Position numbers and translations under genes: made by a program. Below, piece after piece: positions 39,909-47,539 of a stretch of DNA of 64,000 nt. Each line of letters begins with the position of its first letter. Position 1 is the stretch's first letter. Origin of the DNA: Streptomyces roseochromogenus subsp. oscitans DS 12.976 (GTDB taxonomy: Bacteria; Actinomycetota; Actinomycetes; Streptomycetales; Streptomycetaceae); NCBI RefSeq assembly GCF_000497445.1, contig NZ_CM002285.1, positions 5,594,901 through 5,658,900 of the forward strand. Direction: 5' to 3'. Under the pieces are notes generated by a model. It was given only the letters and a program-made list of their open reading frames with translations. It did no database searches and had not been told where the DNA came from.

Positions 39909-40573
39909 GCCGCAGCCCCTTTTTCGGCACGATGCTCGTCGTTGAGGACGTGCCAGCCGAAGCCCATGTCGGTGTCGTGCTCGCCGACGAACTCCTTGTA
40001 CAACGCGTCGAGCAGCTCGACCTCAGCCTGCGTGATCCGCACGCGGGTGGTGGACCACTGCAAGTAGCCCCACTGGAGGTAGTCCACCGTCGCCGCGGCA
40101 CCCGTGTCAGCGCCGTCGGTGGGCAACTCGATGGGCGTCGGCAGCGCCGTCTCGTCAAGGAGCTGGTCGAGCTGGTCCTGGTCGTAGCCGGTGCCCTGAA
40201 GGTCGGGGAGCTCGGTGAGGATGTCCGCGAGGAGCACGCTGTCGTAGCCAGCCAGGTCGCTGGTGCGGTTGTCGACGATGACGATCTTGGCCGCTGCGTC
40301 GTCGTCGACGTCGAGCCAGGTGACAGCGATGTCAGTCCAGCCGAGCTGCTGGGCGGCCTTGAACGTGTGGTTGCCGGCGAGGATCTCGTTCGGGCGGCCG
40401 GTCATGGTTCCGCGGTTGACGACGATCGGCCGGTACTGCCCGTTGACGGACAGGGATTCGCAGATGGCGTCGAGATCACCCGTCCGCGGGTTGCGGTGGT
40501 ACAGGTTGAGCTTGCCGATCGGGACGGCCAGATTCGCGAGGGAGGCGGGGATGCGGGTTGCGGCAGTGGACAC
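39905..40573 (-). CDS. ParB/sulfiredoxin-domain protein
   Basis: 222 residues beginning with an N-terminal ParB-type domain (VPIGKLNLYHRNPRTGDLDA, about residues 17-36) and EILAGNHTFKAAQQLGW, the equivalent of the ParB GERR motif with His. The C-terminal half is helical and acidic with no HTH. This is the stand-alone ParB-like type common upstream of actinophage terminases. Coupled to the downstream ParB-methyltransferase gene by an ATGA overlap. Confidence 0.75.
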   Translation of the reverse strand: MSTAATRIPASLANLAVPIGKLNLYHRNPRTGDLDAICESLSVNGQYRPIVVNRGTMTGRPNEILAGNHTFKAAQQLGWTDIAVTWLDVDDDAAAKIVIVDNRTSDLAGYDSVLLADILTELPDLQGTGYDQDQLDQLLDETALPTPIELPTDGADTGAAATVDYLQWGYLQWSTTRVRITQAEVELLDALYKEFVGEHDTDMGFGWHVLNDEHRAEKGAAA

Positions 40574-40780
40574 GAGACTCCAGCCCCACGCCCACCGTCG
40601 AGCCTAAGCGATCACCCGCGAGGCGCTGTCAACCGAGGGCGACTCCGGATCGGGGTGCAGATCTGTCCTCGTGCCCGACGTGGCGCTCGCACGGTGCAAG
40701 GTCACCGGCTCGGCGAACAGAGTGCTGGCAGAAGGAACACTCTGCTCCACCGCCCTGGGGCGGAACCCGCCGACCGCTCC

Positions 40781-41416
40781 TCAGTGCGTCCGCACCGCCG
40801 ACTGTGCTGTTGCGGGTTCGGTGGAGGCGGGTGTGCCCGTGCCTGGGCGGTAGGTGATGCCGTAGTTGCGGCTAAAGCGGTTGGCCGCAGTGACGTGGCC
40901 TCTGTGCCCCTCCAGGTAGAAGGCGTACGCGATGGAGGCAATCTGTGCTTCGGTTACGTGTAGAAGCCAGCGATTGGACTCCTTGCGGAATTGGGCCTTC
41001 CGGACGGCTTCGTCTAGCCCTGTGGCTGGGGGATGCTGAAGGCTGCCGCCGAGCGAGAGGAAGAGACGCAACATCGTCATCTCGGAAGGAAGTAGGCCGA
41101 CTTCCTTGCGACCGGGCTCGGGTTCTGGCGAGGGTGGCTGCTGTGACGGTGGACGCGTCCGTGCCTCGGTATACAGCAGGATATCGAGGCCTTCGCTGCT
41201 TGGCCGGGCTGCCCAGACGACGGGCCTCCCTGCGTATGCGGACAACTCGGCCCGCTCACTGGGGTCCGCCCACTCGGCCAGACCGGTGGCCACGAGCTGC
41301 TCGACGCTGTGGCGGCTCAGCCCCAGGGTCTCGGTCACCCACCCGTGAGGCGAAGCGCGATGCGCTGTGCGGAGCGCCTCCAGGAGTACGTACTGATGGT
41401 CCTTGGTGCGTCCCAT
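40781..41416 (-). CDS. DUF6417-like protein
   Basis: 211 residues. It starts MGRTKDHQYVLLEALRTAHR with a winged-helix-like N-terminus (GLSRHSVEQLVATGLAEWAD) and has a C-terminal helical domain (LPSEMTMLRLFLSLGGSL, then WLLHVTEAQIASIAYAFYLE) typical of a Streptomyces family usually annotated as DUF6417. A regulatory role is possible from the N-terminal HTH look. ATG 41416 is chosen because it follows AGGGGCGG; the frame upstream is non-coding. Confidence 0.6.
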   Translation of the reverse strand: MGRTKDHQYVLLEALRTAHRASPHGWVTETLGLSRHSVEQLVATGLAEWADPSERAELSAYAGRPVVWAARPSSEGLDILLYTEARTRPPSQQPPSPEPEPGRKEVGLLPSEMTMLRLFLSLGGSLQHPPATGLDEAVRKAQFRKESNRWLLHVTEAQIASIAYAFYLEGHRGHVTAANRFSRNYGITYRPGTGTPASTEPATAQSAVRTH

Positions 41417-41619
41417 CCGCCCCTGCCTCTCGGCATCGTTTCCACCAGGTCGCGGCCGTACCGGCTGTGGTGGACACGGTAGTGCAGCCCACCCACTACG
41501 GCGGCCGGCTCCGGCCAACAGCCGTAGTTGTTGGGTATGCCTTCCGCCCGTCGTCTAACGTCCCCAGCTGATCAGTGCCTCAGACTTCCCGGCGGTCGTG
41601 CCGGTCAGGGTTTGCTGAG

Positions 41620-42138
41620 TCAGTTCGTGTTGCCGATGACGCTGCGGGCTGCGAGGCGGAAGTCCTTGACCGCTTGGTAGAGGATTCGTTCTCGTTCATC
41701 AGCAAGGGCGGTGTCCTCGGCTTTGCGGGTGGTGTCTCCCGTGCGCGCGTCCTCGGCCATCCGCCGCATGATGTGGGAGAGGTCGCTGGAGGCGTGGGTG
41801 ACTCGCTCGGCGACTTCCACGAGGGCAGCCGGTCCTTCGAGGATGACGACTTCAGCAGCGCGATGGACCTCACGGGCCAGGGCGATGAAGCGGCGTATCT
41901 TCTCGTCGACGTCGGGCAGGTCGGGGGCGTCGGAACGCAGCGCGTCGAAGATGGCGTCCATGGCAATGTCGCGGTCGTGGAGGGCGCTGAGGTAGCTGGC
42001 GTATGCGTCCCGGCGGTGCTGACGGCGCCACTGATCATGTTGTGCCCGTGCCTGTACCCGGCCGCTCACGATTGCGGCACCAAGAGTGGTGGCAGAGCCG
42101 ACAGCGGCGCCAAGCAGCGCGGCAAGTCCTGCGTCCAT
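41620..42138 (-). CDS. Small membrane-anchored coiled-coil protein
   Basis: 172 residues. A short N-terminal hydrophobic segment (AALLGAAVGSATTLGAAIVS) leads to a basic, helical body (RRDAYASYLSALHDRDIAMD and further helices). Proteins of this plan are common in Streptomyces and in actinophage accessory regions. Function unknown. Confidence 0.6.
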   Translation of the reverse strand: MDAGLAALLGAAVGSATTLGAAIVSGRVQARAQHDQWRRQHRRDAYASYLSALHDRDIAMDAIFDALRSDAPDLPDVDEKIRRFIALAREVHRAAEVVILEGPAALVEVAERVTHASSDLSHIMRRMAEDARTGDTTRKAEDTALADERERILYQAVKDFRLAARSVIGNTN

Positions 42139-42236
42139 GGGCTCAGTCTGCCGTTGTTGTCGTTCATCGAGTGCGCCGGGGCTTCGTCCCGGTGCCAGGC
42201 CGGGGCGACGCGGCGGAAGAGTACAGGCCCGCCCGG

Positions 42237-42491
42237 TCAGGCGCTCTGCCTCCAGGCTTGCCGTACGGCCTGGAGGGCGCGAGAGGCGTCGTTCCGGCTG
42301 CTGAAGCCGTGGACGCTCATCTGCGGATCCCTAGGGCTTTGGCCGGTGCGTGTGTAGCCGTGCCAGCGGCCGCATCCGTAGCAGTCGGGCGTCGGCAGGC
42401 AGGGGAAGACGTCACCGACCCATTCGTGATGGTCTGTGTAGGCGGCGTACCCGTGCAGATGGCGCTCGTAGGTGAAGACGCTCTCGCTCAC
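42237..42491 (-). CDS. Small aromatic phage-region protein
   Basis: 84 residues from a GTG at 42491, rich in His, Tyr, Trp and Cys (HGYAAYTDHHEWVGDVFP, then PDCYGCGRWHGYT). The CYGC pair with nearby His may bind a metal. GGAGG lies 13 bases upstream, a little far. The C-terminus is helical (DASRALQAVRQAWRQ). No family recognised. Confidence 0.45.
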   Translation of the reverse strand: MSESVFTYERHLHGYAAYTDHHEWVGDVFPCLPTPDCYGCGRWHGYTRTGQSPRDPQMSVHGFSSRNDASRALQAVRQAWRQSA

Positions 42492-42532
42492 TATTTCGTG
42501 TCGTCCTCCGTGATATCGGCCTGCTTCCAGCG

Positions 42533-43186
42533 TCAGGCCCGAAGCCGTCGGTAGGCGGCCTGTATGGCCTCGATGTAGCGGTGGAACTCCTCGGTGAGGT
42601 TGGTCCGGTTGCCGCCGCTCATGTCGTTGTTCGTGAAGAACGCGGCTCGCTGTGCCCTGGAGAGTTCCAGTTGGACGCCGCGCCCGGCCAGGTTGCGGTT
42701 GCAGATGTTCTTGGGGCTGCTCCCGGCCCTCTCCGGCGTCGCTTCGGCGACCGGGAAGCCGGCGTGCTGCAGGGACGCGGTGATCCAGTAGGAGAAGTCG
42801 TGGTCGAGGCCGCCGACTTCGGTGATCTTGTCGCCGCTGCTGAACCCGTGCCAGGAGACCGTTCGCGCCATGCCGCTTTGCAGGTCGACGCACTGAGGTT
42901 CATCGAAGTGGGTCGAGGTGACGTGCAACGTTCGGTTGGCGCCCGTCTTGATGCCCTTGAACGAGTAGTAGTTGTCCGTAGTGCCCGCGCATGCGAGTGC
43001 CGCTTCTGTCGTGCCGGCCTCAATGTGGCCGCCGTGAATCGCGATGTGCGCGAGATCGGAGCCGGGGACGCGGCGGCATTCGCGCGTCCAGTGCAGGCCC
43101 TCGTCCTCATGGGCGGCAAGGTCAGCGAAGTTGCTGTACGTGTCGGAAGCGGTCGGGGCGGCGTTGTGTATGGAGCCGGTTGTCAC
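42533..43186 (-). CDS. Poly-gamma-glutamate hydrolase family protein (DUF867/YjqB-like)
   Basis: 217 residues with the zinc-peptidase signature of phage PghP proteins: IAIHGGHIEAGTTE (about residues 48-61), FDEPQCVD and a later SWHGFSS histidine. The family includes the B. subtilis phage enzyme that strips poly-gamma-glutamate capsule from its host, and chromosomal YjqB homologues. No signal peptide is visible. It sits in the early-type gene array of the element, so it is phage-derived. Confidence 0.72.
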   Translation of the reverse strand: MTTGSIHNAAPTASDTYSNFADLAAHEDEGLHWTRECRRVPGSDLAHIAIHGGHIEAGTTEAALACAGTTDNYYSFKGIKTGANRTLHVTSTHFDEPQCVDLQSGMARTVSWHGFSSGDKITEVGGLDHDFSYWITASLQHAGFPVAEATPERAGSSPKNICNRNLAGRGVQLELSRAQRAAFFTNNDMSGGNRTNLTEEFHRYIEAIQAAYRRLRA

Positions 43187-43273
43187 AGTGCGAGGTCTTC
43201 GAGTTCGAGGGGATCAGGACGGTGCGCCGAGCCGCCCGACGATGGTCGGTGGGCAATGCGCGGCGGAGAGCAG

Positions 43274-43579
43274 TCAGGGCTGGGCGGCTTCTGCCTGCGC
43301 GTCGTCACCAGCTGGTGTCTCGGTGGCGCCGATGTAGCAGGCGTAGAGCTCTGCGGTGCCGTCGCCGACGCTGCGCGCTGTGGCGTCGAAGGCGCCTGCG
43401 GGCCGGAACGCGGCGTGCATGCCGGTGCGGATGCGGTAGCCCAGGTTCGTGGCCCGGTTCAGGTTGGCGAGCGTTTCGATGTGCGCCCACTCGCCGGGCC
43501 GATCACGCAGTGCCTGGGCGGTGTCGTGCGCCTCCTGGCTGCGTTTCTGGCTGGGGAGGGGTTGGAAGCGGGCGTGCAT
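43274..43579 (-). CDS. Small phage-region protein
   Basis: 101 residues starting MHARFQPLPSQKRSQEAHDT, with RTGMHAAFRPAGAFDATARS in the middle. The start codon overlaps the stop of the upstream gene (TGATG), so it is translated from the same mRNA. No family recognised. Confidence 0.5.
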   Translation of the reverse strand: MHARFQPLPSQKRSQEAHDTAQALRDRPGEWAHIETLANLNRATNLGYRIRTGMHAAFRPAGAFDATARSVGDGTAELYACYIGATETPAGDDAQAEAAQP

Positions 43580-43815
43580 CAGGAGGCTCCGGCGGTTGGA
43601 CGGGCGGTTTCGGCGAGGTCTCTGATCTGGGCGGCCAGGCGCCATTGGTCGTCGGTGAGGTGCTCGCACAGTTCGTTGGCGAGGTGGGCGATCCCCTTGA
43701 GGGCCTTCCCGGCGGTTAGGTCCGGTGTGGCTTCGGGGGGTGTGACCGGCTCGCGGGACGGGGTGGCGGATGTGGTGGGCGCCGCCGGTTCGGCTGCGCG
43801 AGCAGGAGTGGTCAC
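43579..43815 (-). CDS. Small phage-region protein, GTG start
   Basis: 78 residues from GTG 43815. The N-terminal half is Pro/Thr/Ala-rich and probably disordered; the C-terminal half forms a helix pair (GKALKGIAHLANELCEHL and WRLAAQIRDLAETA). It is coupled to the next gene by a TGATG overlap. Function unknown. Confidence 0.45.
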   Translation of the reverse strand: MTTPARAAEPAAPTTSATPSREPVTPPEATPDLTAGKALKGIAHLANELCEHLTDDQWRLAAQIRDLAETARPTAGAS

Positions 43816-43831
43816 GGTGATGTGCCAGGGG

Positions 43832-43951
43832 TCAGCGGTTGTTGCAGCGGCAGGTGTTGGTGATGACGTTGAACCAGCTGTCGCAGGAGTTGCACCAGAT
43901 GGATCCGGGTGCGGGCGGTACCTCGGAGGGGCGGAGGTCGGCGTTAAGCAC
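43832..43951 (-). CDS. 39-aa zinc-ribbon-like peptide
   Basis: A short frame from GTG 43951 with AAGGAGA about 13 bases upstream. It has four Cys in C-x2-C and C-x-C pairs (WCNSCDSWF and NTCRCNN), the pattern of a tiny zinc-ribbon. Such proteins are frequent in phage early regions. Real but uncharacterised, if expressed. Confidence 0.45.
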   Translation of the reverse strand: MLNADLRPSEVPPAPGSIWCNSCDSWFNVITNTCRCNNR

Positions 43952-43970
43952 GGTGAGCGGGGTCTCCTTG

Positions 43971-44291
43971 TCAGAAGTGTTCGGGGAGTTGGGCTCTGGG
44001 GCCGTTGGGAGCGAGAACGGTGACGATGAGGTCGAGGTCCTTGGGCCGCCACAGGGCGGTTTCGAAGCCGCAGGCCGCCAGGTGACGGAGCCAGTCGCGT
44101 TGCTCGGGGCGTAGACGCCCGGTGTTGGACTTGAACTCGGCGAAGATCGTCCGCCTGGTCTTCGGGTGCCCGTACACCTCGTCGGGCCAGCCGGCGTCAC
44201 TGCGCTGCGAGTTGTGGGTGTGGTAGGCGAGGGTCCAGCCCCGGAGTGCGGCGATCTTGCGGACGTGGCGACGGAACTGCTCCTCGGTCAC
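43971..44291 (-). CDS. VRR-NUC domain nuclease
   Basis: 106 residues, the size of stand-alone phage VRR-NUC enzymes. The PD-(D/E)xK elements are GWPDEVYG (Asp) and IFAEFKSNTGRLRPEQRDWL (E-x-K with the trailing Gln). The N-terminal helix MTEEQFRRHVRKIAALRGW is the expected alpha helix before the core. It overlaps the next upstream gene by four bases. It probably resolves branched DNA during phage replication or recombination. Confidence 0.8.
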   Translation of the reverse strand: MTEEQFRRHVRKIAALRGWTLAYHTHNSQRSDAGWPDEVYGHPKTRRTIFAEFKSNTGRLRPEQRDWLRHLAACGFETALWRPKDLDLIVTVLAPNGPRAQLPEHF

Positions 44292-44545
44292 GCGGCGCTC
44301 CGGCGCGGGCGCGGGGCGGTGGCTTCGAGGAGAGCGGCGTAGTGCGCGGCGGCGTCCGAGTCTGGCTTGGGCTGCTGCCGCACGGGGACGGGCGGTACCC
44401 GGGGGCGGCGCTGCTGCTCCTTGAGGAGTTCGGGCAGGGGGCGCCGGGTCTGCTCCTGGAGGAGTTCATCGAGGGTGCGGCCGTACCGCTCCAGGATGAG
44501 GGCCTCGTACAGGGCGTTTTCGTTTCGAGTGCTTGTGGCAGGCAT
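44288..44545 (-). CDS. Small Arg/Pro-rich phage protein
   Basis: 85 residues with a helical N-terminus (NENALYEALILERYGRTLDE) and a basic Pro-rich C-terminus. It is coupled to the VRR-NUC gene by an ATGA overlap and preceded by a hairpin terminator 22 bp upstream, so it starts a new transcription unit. Perhaps an accessory subunit of the nuclease. Confidence 0.55.
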   Translation of the reverse strand: MPATSTRNENALYEALILERYGRTLDELLQEQTRRPLPELLKEQQRRPRVPPVPVRQQPKPDSDAAAHYAALLEATAPRPRRSAA

Positions 44546-44566
44546 TGGGGCGTCTCTCCATGGGGT

Positions 44567-44600
44567 GGCCGGGACCCGCGGGGGTGTGCGGGTCCCGGCC
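44567..44600 (-). terminator. Hairpin between early-region operons
   Basis: A perfect 13-bp stem (GGCCGGGACCCGC and complement) closes an 8-base loop between the gene ending at 44752 and the gene starting at 44545. The surrounding 44546-44751 has no supported gene. Confidence 0.65.
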
Positions 44601-44737
44601 GGAGGGGTGGCTCGTATCGGACGAGCCGTTCCGGGCGGGCGGGGCGCGGGGGGTCGCTGCCCGTCCGGAGGTCGGGTGGGTGGTCGGGCCGTGCCAGGGC
44701 TTGACCTCGATCAAGAACCTAACACGAAGATGTGCAC

Positions 44738-44754
44738 TGACCTATTTCTGGTCA
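44738..44754 (-). promoter_or_regulatory. 17-bp conserved element, copy 1 (overlaps a stop codon)
   Basis: Plus-strand TGACCTATTTCTGGTCA, an imperfect palindrome whose last three bases are the TGA stop of the 64-aa gene. A near-identical copy lies at 45244-45260 in the same position relative to another stop (14 of 17 bases match). AT-rich cores are rare in this GC-rich region, so shared function is likely, for example as a repressor binding site. Confidence 0.5.
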
Positions 44755-44946
44755 GTCGGCGAGGGCCAGTTCGTCGGGGTCGTAGGGGAGGGGCTTGGCC
44801 GCGCCGGGCCACAGAACCATGACCTGCCGTTGGCCGGTGAAAGGGTCGGTCGCGTGACCGGTCACCTGCCCGAAGAGGCGGAGCATGCCCTTCGGGACAG
44901 GCTTGGCGAGAGTGACTTCGGCATGCTCTTCGAAGAAGTCCATCAC
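44752..44946 (-). CDS. 64-aa phage-region protein
   Basis: 64 residues with MDFFEEHAEVTLAKPVPKG at the start and a beta-rich MLRLFGQVTGHATDPFTGQR core ending in a short acidic tail. It looks like a small soluble domain. It ends inside the conserved 17-bp element. Function unknown. Confidence 0.6.
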   Translation of the reverse strand: MMDFFEEHAEVTLAKPVPKGMLRLFGQVTGHATDPFTGQRQVMVLWPGAAKPLPYDPDELALAD

Positions 44947-44959
44947 GATTCCTTACTGT

Positions 44960-45223
44960 TCACGGGGCTGTGGCGGCGACGGTGTCCAGCCCGCGGCCCC
45001 ACTCGGCGGTGATGGGCTCGTCGAAGACGAACCCGGAGCCCGGGCCTTCAAGTTCTGTGGCCCGCCAGTCCGCACTGCCACCGGCGGTGGGGCGCTCGAA
45101 GTGCTGAGTGGCACCGTCGGGCAGGGTGATGGCCAGCCGGACGATCCCGGGCGGCGCGCTGGCGCGGGTGACCCGTTGTCCGGTGCGCAGGGCTTCCGCC
45201 GTGAGGGTGTCTCCGAAAGTCAT
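44960..45223 (-). CDS. 87-aa beta-rich phage-region protein
   Basis: 87 residues with alternating hydrophobic strands (GIVRLAITLPDGATQHFERP) and a Trp pair. CTGGAG precedes ATG 45223. It is followed 13 bp later by the 64-aa gene. Function unknown. Confidence 0.6.
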   Translation of the reverse strand: MTFGDTLTAEALRTGQRVTRASAPPGIVRLAITLPDGATQHFERPTAGGSADWRATELEGPGSGFVFDEPITAEWGRGLDTVAATAP

Positions 45224-45243
45224 CGCAATCTCCAGTTGAGTAT

Positions 45244-45260
45244 CGGCCTATTTTTGGTCA
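45244..45260 (-). promoter_or_regulatory. 17-bp conserved element, copy 2 (overlaps a stop codon)
   Basis: Plus-strand CGGCCTATTTTTGGTCA, matching 14 of 17 positions of the copy at 44738-44754. It again ends with the TGA of the gene upstream and lies 20 bp before the start of the next gene. Confidence 0.5.
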
Positions 45261-45500
45261 GCAGAGAACGGCAAAGCCCTCACAGGTCCAGCAGGTCTCG
45301 CCGGTCTTCGGGCTCGTCCCGTCGGTGCAGCCGGGGCATGGCGTGCGGCGCCCAGCCCCGTAACAGGCGTCGCATTCGCGCGTCAGCTCGTACGGCCCAT
45401 GGGAGAAGGTGACCGTGCCGACTCCCTCGCACTCGTCGCACTCAGGCGCAGCAACACCGAGGACGTTGATGGCGTCGACCATCGTTGGACTGGCTGGCAT
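45258..45500 (-). CDS. DnaJ-type zinc-finger-like small protein
   Basis: 80 residues with four C-x2-C type pairs: ECDECEGVG, ECDACYGAG, PCPGCTDG and CWTCEG. These match the CxxCxGxG repeats of the DnaJ cysteine-rich domain, which binds two zinc ions. Stand-alone versions are common in phages. ATG 45500 is the start, with a second Met seven codons in. Confidence 0.75.
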   Translation of the reverse strand: MPASPTMVDAINVLGVAAPECDECEGVGTVTFSHGPYELTRECDACYGAGRRTPCPGCTDGTSPKTGETCWTCEGFAVLC

Positions 45501-45506
45501 CGGCGC

Positions 45507-45731
45507 TCAGAACAGCCCGTCCTGCCCGCCAGAGTCGCCAGGTTGGGGCGGCCGGGCACGCCGCTGCGGTGCGGGCACCTGATCGCCGAAGAGCGCCTCG
45601 GTACCGAACGCGTCCGGCGCGGCCGGGATACGCCGCCGGCCCGTGGGGACGGGCAGCTCGATGGGAGCGTCGTGGTCGAACTCGGCGCGCTGCATGGCCG
45701 CCCAGTCCCTGCCTGCTGAGGCGGAGCTCAC
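45507..45731 (-). CDS. Small phage-region protein
   Basis: 74 residues, Arg/Pro/Asp-rich with an RDWAAMQRAEFDHDAPIELP start and probably mostly unstructured. It overlaps the upstream 104-aa gene by four bases and is followed seven bp later by the zinc-finger gene, so they are co-transcribed. Confidence 0.55.
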   Translation of the reverse strand: MSSASAGRDWAAMQRAEFDHDAPIELPVPTGRRRIPAAPDAFGTEALFGDQVPAPQRRARPPQPGDSGGQDGLF

Positions 45732-46042
45732 TGGGTGGCCTCCTCGCTTGCGGCCGACGTCAGGCGGCGCTGGGTTTCAAGAACGGAGTCCGCCCAGTCG
45801 TGAACGAGCGCGGTGGCCGCCCGGGCTGCCGCCTCACCGGGGGACAGATCCTCTTCGAGGGCCCGCAGGTAGCGAGCGGCAGTGACCTCCACCGAGGGAG
45901 AAGTGGTGAAGGCCCGCATGAGGCTGTCGATGTTGATGCCGTGCATGTGATGCAGGGCGTTCGCGGCGGTGCCGAGGATCATCCCGACGTCCTTGCCGAG
46001 TTGTATGGCCTGGGCACGGGTGAGGGGTGCGCTGTAGCGCAT
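45728..46042 (-). CDS. 104-aa helical phage-region protein
   Basis: 104 residues, helical throughout (TRAQAIQLGKDVGMILGTAA, then RYLRALEEDLSPGEAAARA). No family recognised. It lies about 80 bp downstream of parB on the same strand and overlaps the next gene by four bases. Confidence 0.6.
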   Translation of the reverse strand: MRYSAPLTRAQAIQLGKDVGMILGTAANALHHMHGINIDSLMRAFTTSPSVEVTAARYLRALEEDLSPGEAAARAATALVHDWADSVLETQRRLTSAASEEATQ

Positions 46043-46125
46043 GGTGGTGCTGTCTCCCTGGGATGTGGAAGGTCGGTGCTGCGGGTGCGCGGATGATGGG
46101 GCCGCGCACCCGGCTGGAGTTGTGG

Positions 46126-47076
46126 TCAGGCGGCGGCAGGCTCGCGTGCCGTGTCCTGCTGACTGTCGTGTACGGCGTCGGGGTTGACCGTCACCAACTG
46201 CCTGGCTTCGGCGTGCGCCTTGGCCTGCTTGACCTGGAATCGGGCCCTGGTCAAGGACTCTGCGACCCGGTCGAGCTGCTCCAGGCGCGCTCCTACCTGG
46301 CCGTCGAGCATCTCGGCGAGCTTGATCGGTTCGGTGCGTGCGATCTCGTCGAGGAGTCCGCGGACCTGCTCGATCTTGTCGAGCGTGCTGCGAGTCTTCT
46401 TTTGCGCCGAGGCGCGCTCGCGGCGCTCCTCGTCCGTCATCTCCTCGACGATCATGAGGACGGCCTGGTCCTGCTGCTGCCTCATCGCGAAGGCGAAGTG
46501 TACGATCTCGTTGTCCGAAGCGAACTCTCCACGTGCGAACTTGGCCAGCAGCGCGCCCTGGTTGGCGTGCGACAGGGCAGCGATCTGAACGGCTGCCTGG
46601 GTGCCGATCTCGCCGGCCTCGACGTGCTTGGCGACCTCCTCACGCAGGTCCAGCAGGGCCAGGCGCAGCTTGATGTAGGTGACCGTCTTGCCGAAGTCGT
46701 CCGCGACGGACTCGACGGTGGCGCCTTCCTCTTCGTCGAGGATGCGCTGGAACCCGCGTGCCTCCTCGAACGGGGTCATGTCCGCGCGGTTGACGTTCTC
46801 GGACATGGATCGCTTGAACCGCTGGATCTCGCTCTTCTCGGAGATGATGTTGGCGCGGATCTTGGTCTTGCCGAGGATCTGGTGGGCGCGCCAGCGGCGT
46901 TCACCGGAGACGATCTCGTAGCCCCCGAGTTCGTTGTCGGGGCGGACCTCGATGGCCTGCATGAGGCCGTACTTGTCGATCGACTTGGCCAGTTCGTTGA
47001 GCGCGTCCTGGTCGAAGTACTCGCGCGGCTGGCGCGGGTTGCGGTGAACCTGGGACATCTTGAGGACGCGCTGCAC
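46126..47076 (-). CDS. parB: ParB/Spo0J-family partition or regulatory protein
   Basis: 316 residues with the complete ParB plan: N-terminal CTPase domain (VHRNPRQPREYFDQ, then IVSGERRWRAHQIL and MSENVNRADMTPFEEARGF), a central helix-turn-helix (VADDFGKTVTYIKLRLALLD) and a coiled-coil C-terminal region. The GTG start at 47076 follows GGAG by seven bases. No ParA gene is adjacent, so it may work with a host ParA, or be a phage regulator or plasmid-prophage partition protein. It leads the long minus-strand operon. Confidence 0.85.
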   Translation of the reverse strand: MQRVLKMSQVHRNPRQPREYFDQDALNELAKSIDKYGLMQAIEVRPDNELGGYEIVSGERRWRAHQILGKTKIRANIISEKSEIQRFKRSMSENVNRADMTPFEEARGFQRILDEEEGATVESVADDFGKTVTYIKLRLALLDLREEVAKHVEAGEIGTQAAVQIAALSHANQGALLAKFARGEFASDNEIVHFAFAMRQQQDQAVLMIVEEMTDEERRERASAQKKTRSTLDKIEQVRGLLDEIARTEPIKLAEMLDGQVGARLEQLDRVAESLTRARFQVKQAKAHAEARQLVTVNPDAVHDSQQDTAREPAAA

Positions 47077-47539
47077 TTTCGGGCTCCAAGAGGTGGTGTG
47101 AGGTGCTCTTTCCCCCTCACTTCTGTAATTATTCTACTATCAATCGGGGTGGGGTCCACTCCCGGCAGCCCCCGCCCACGTGACCTCGACCACGAACGAA
47201 ACAGGCTCACTGCCTGCCGAAACGCACGGCAGCGGCCCGACGAGCTGACGACGTGGAGTTGCGTCCCTGGGAATGCGTGGACGACAAGCCGTCGCCCCTC
47301 CCCACAGCCGGTTCAGGGGCGGCGTCTGCTGCGGTCGAAGTCGCCGAGCTCCAACGCTTCCGGGGACAGGCCCTCTCTCCGCTCGCCGCTCAGCACGATG
47401 GGATCACCGCCCCGCGGCGCGAGCCGGCGTCCGCCGAGGGGACAAGGTCCGCACGTTCCCGAGTCGATGGGCCTGCTCTCGAATTTCAACCTGGTAATGC
47501 GAATGTCGCGATGAACCAATCAGCACCAGGATGGTGGCC
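47077..47539. other. Divergent promoter region of parB and the 268-aa gene
   Basis: No gene is supported here. On the minus strand an unusually AT-rich stretch (TTGATAGTAGAATAATTACA, complement of 47127-47146) lies about 50-70 bp before the parB start and is the probable promoter or operator of the early operon. Confidence 0.5.
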
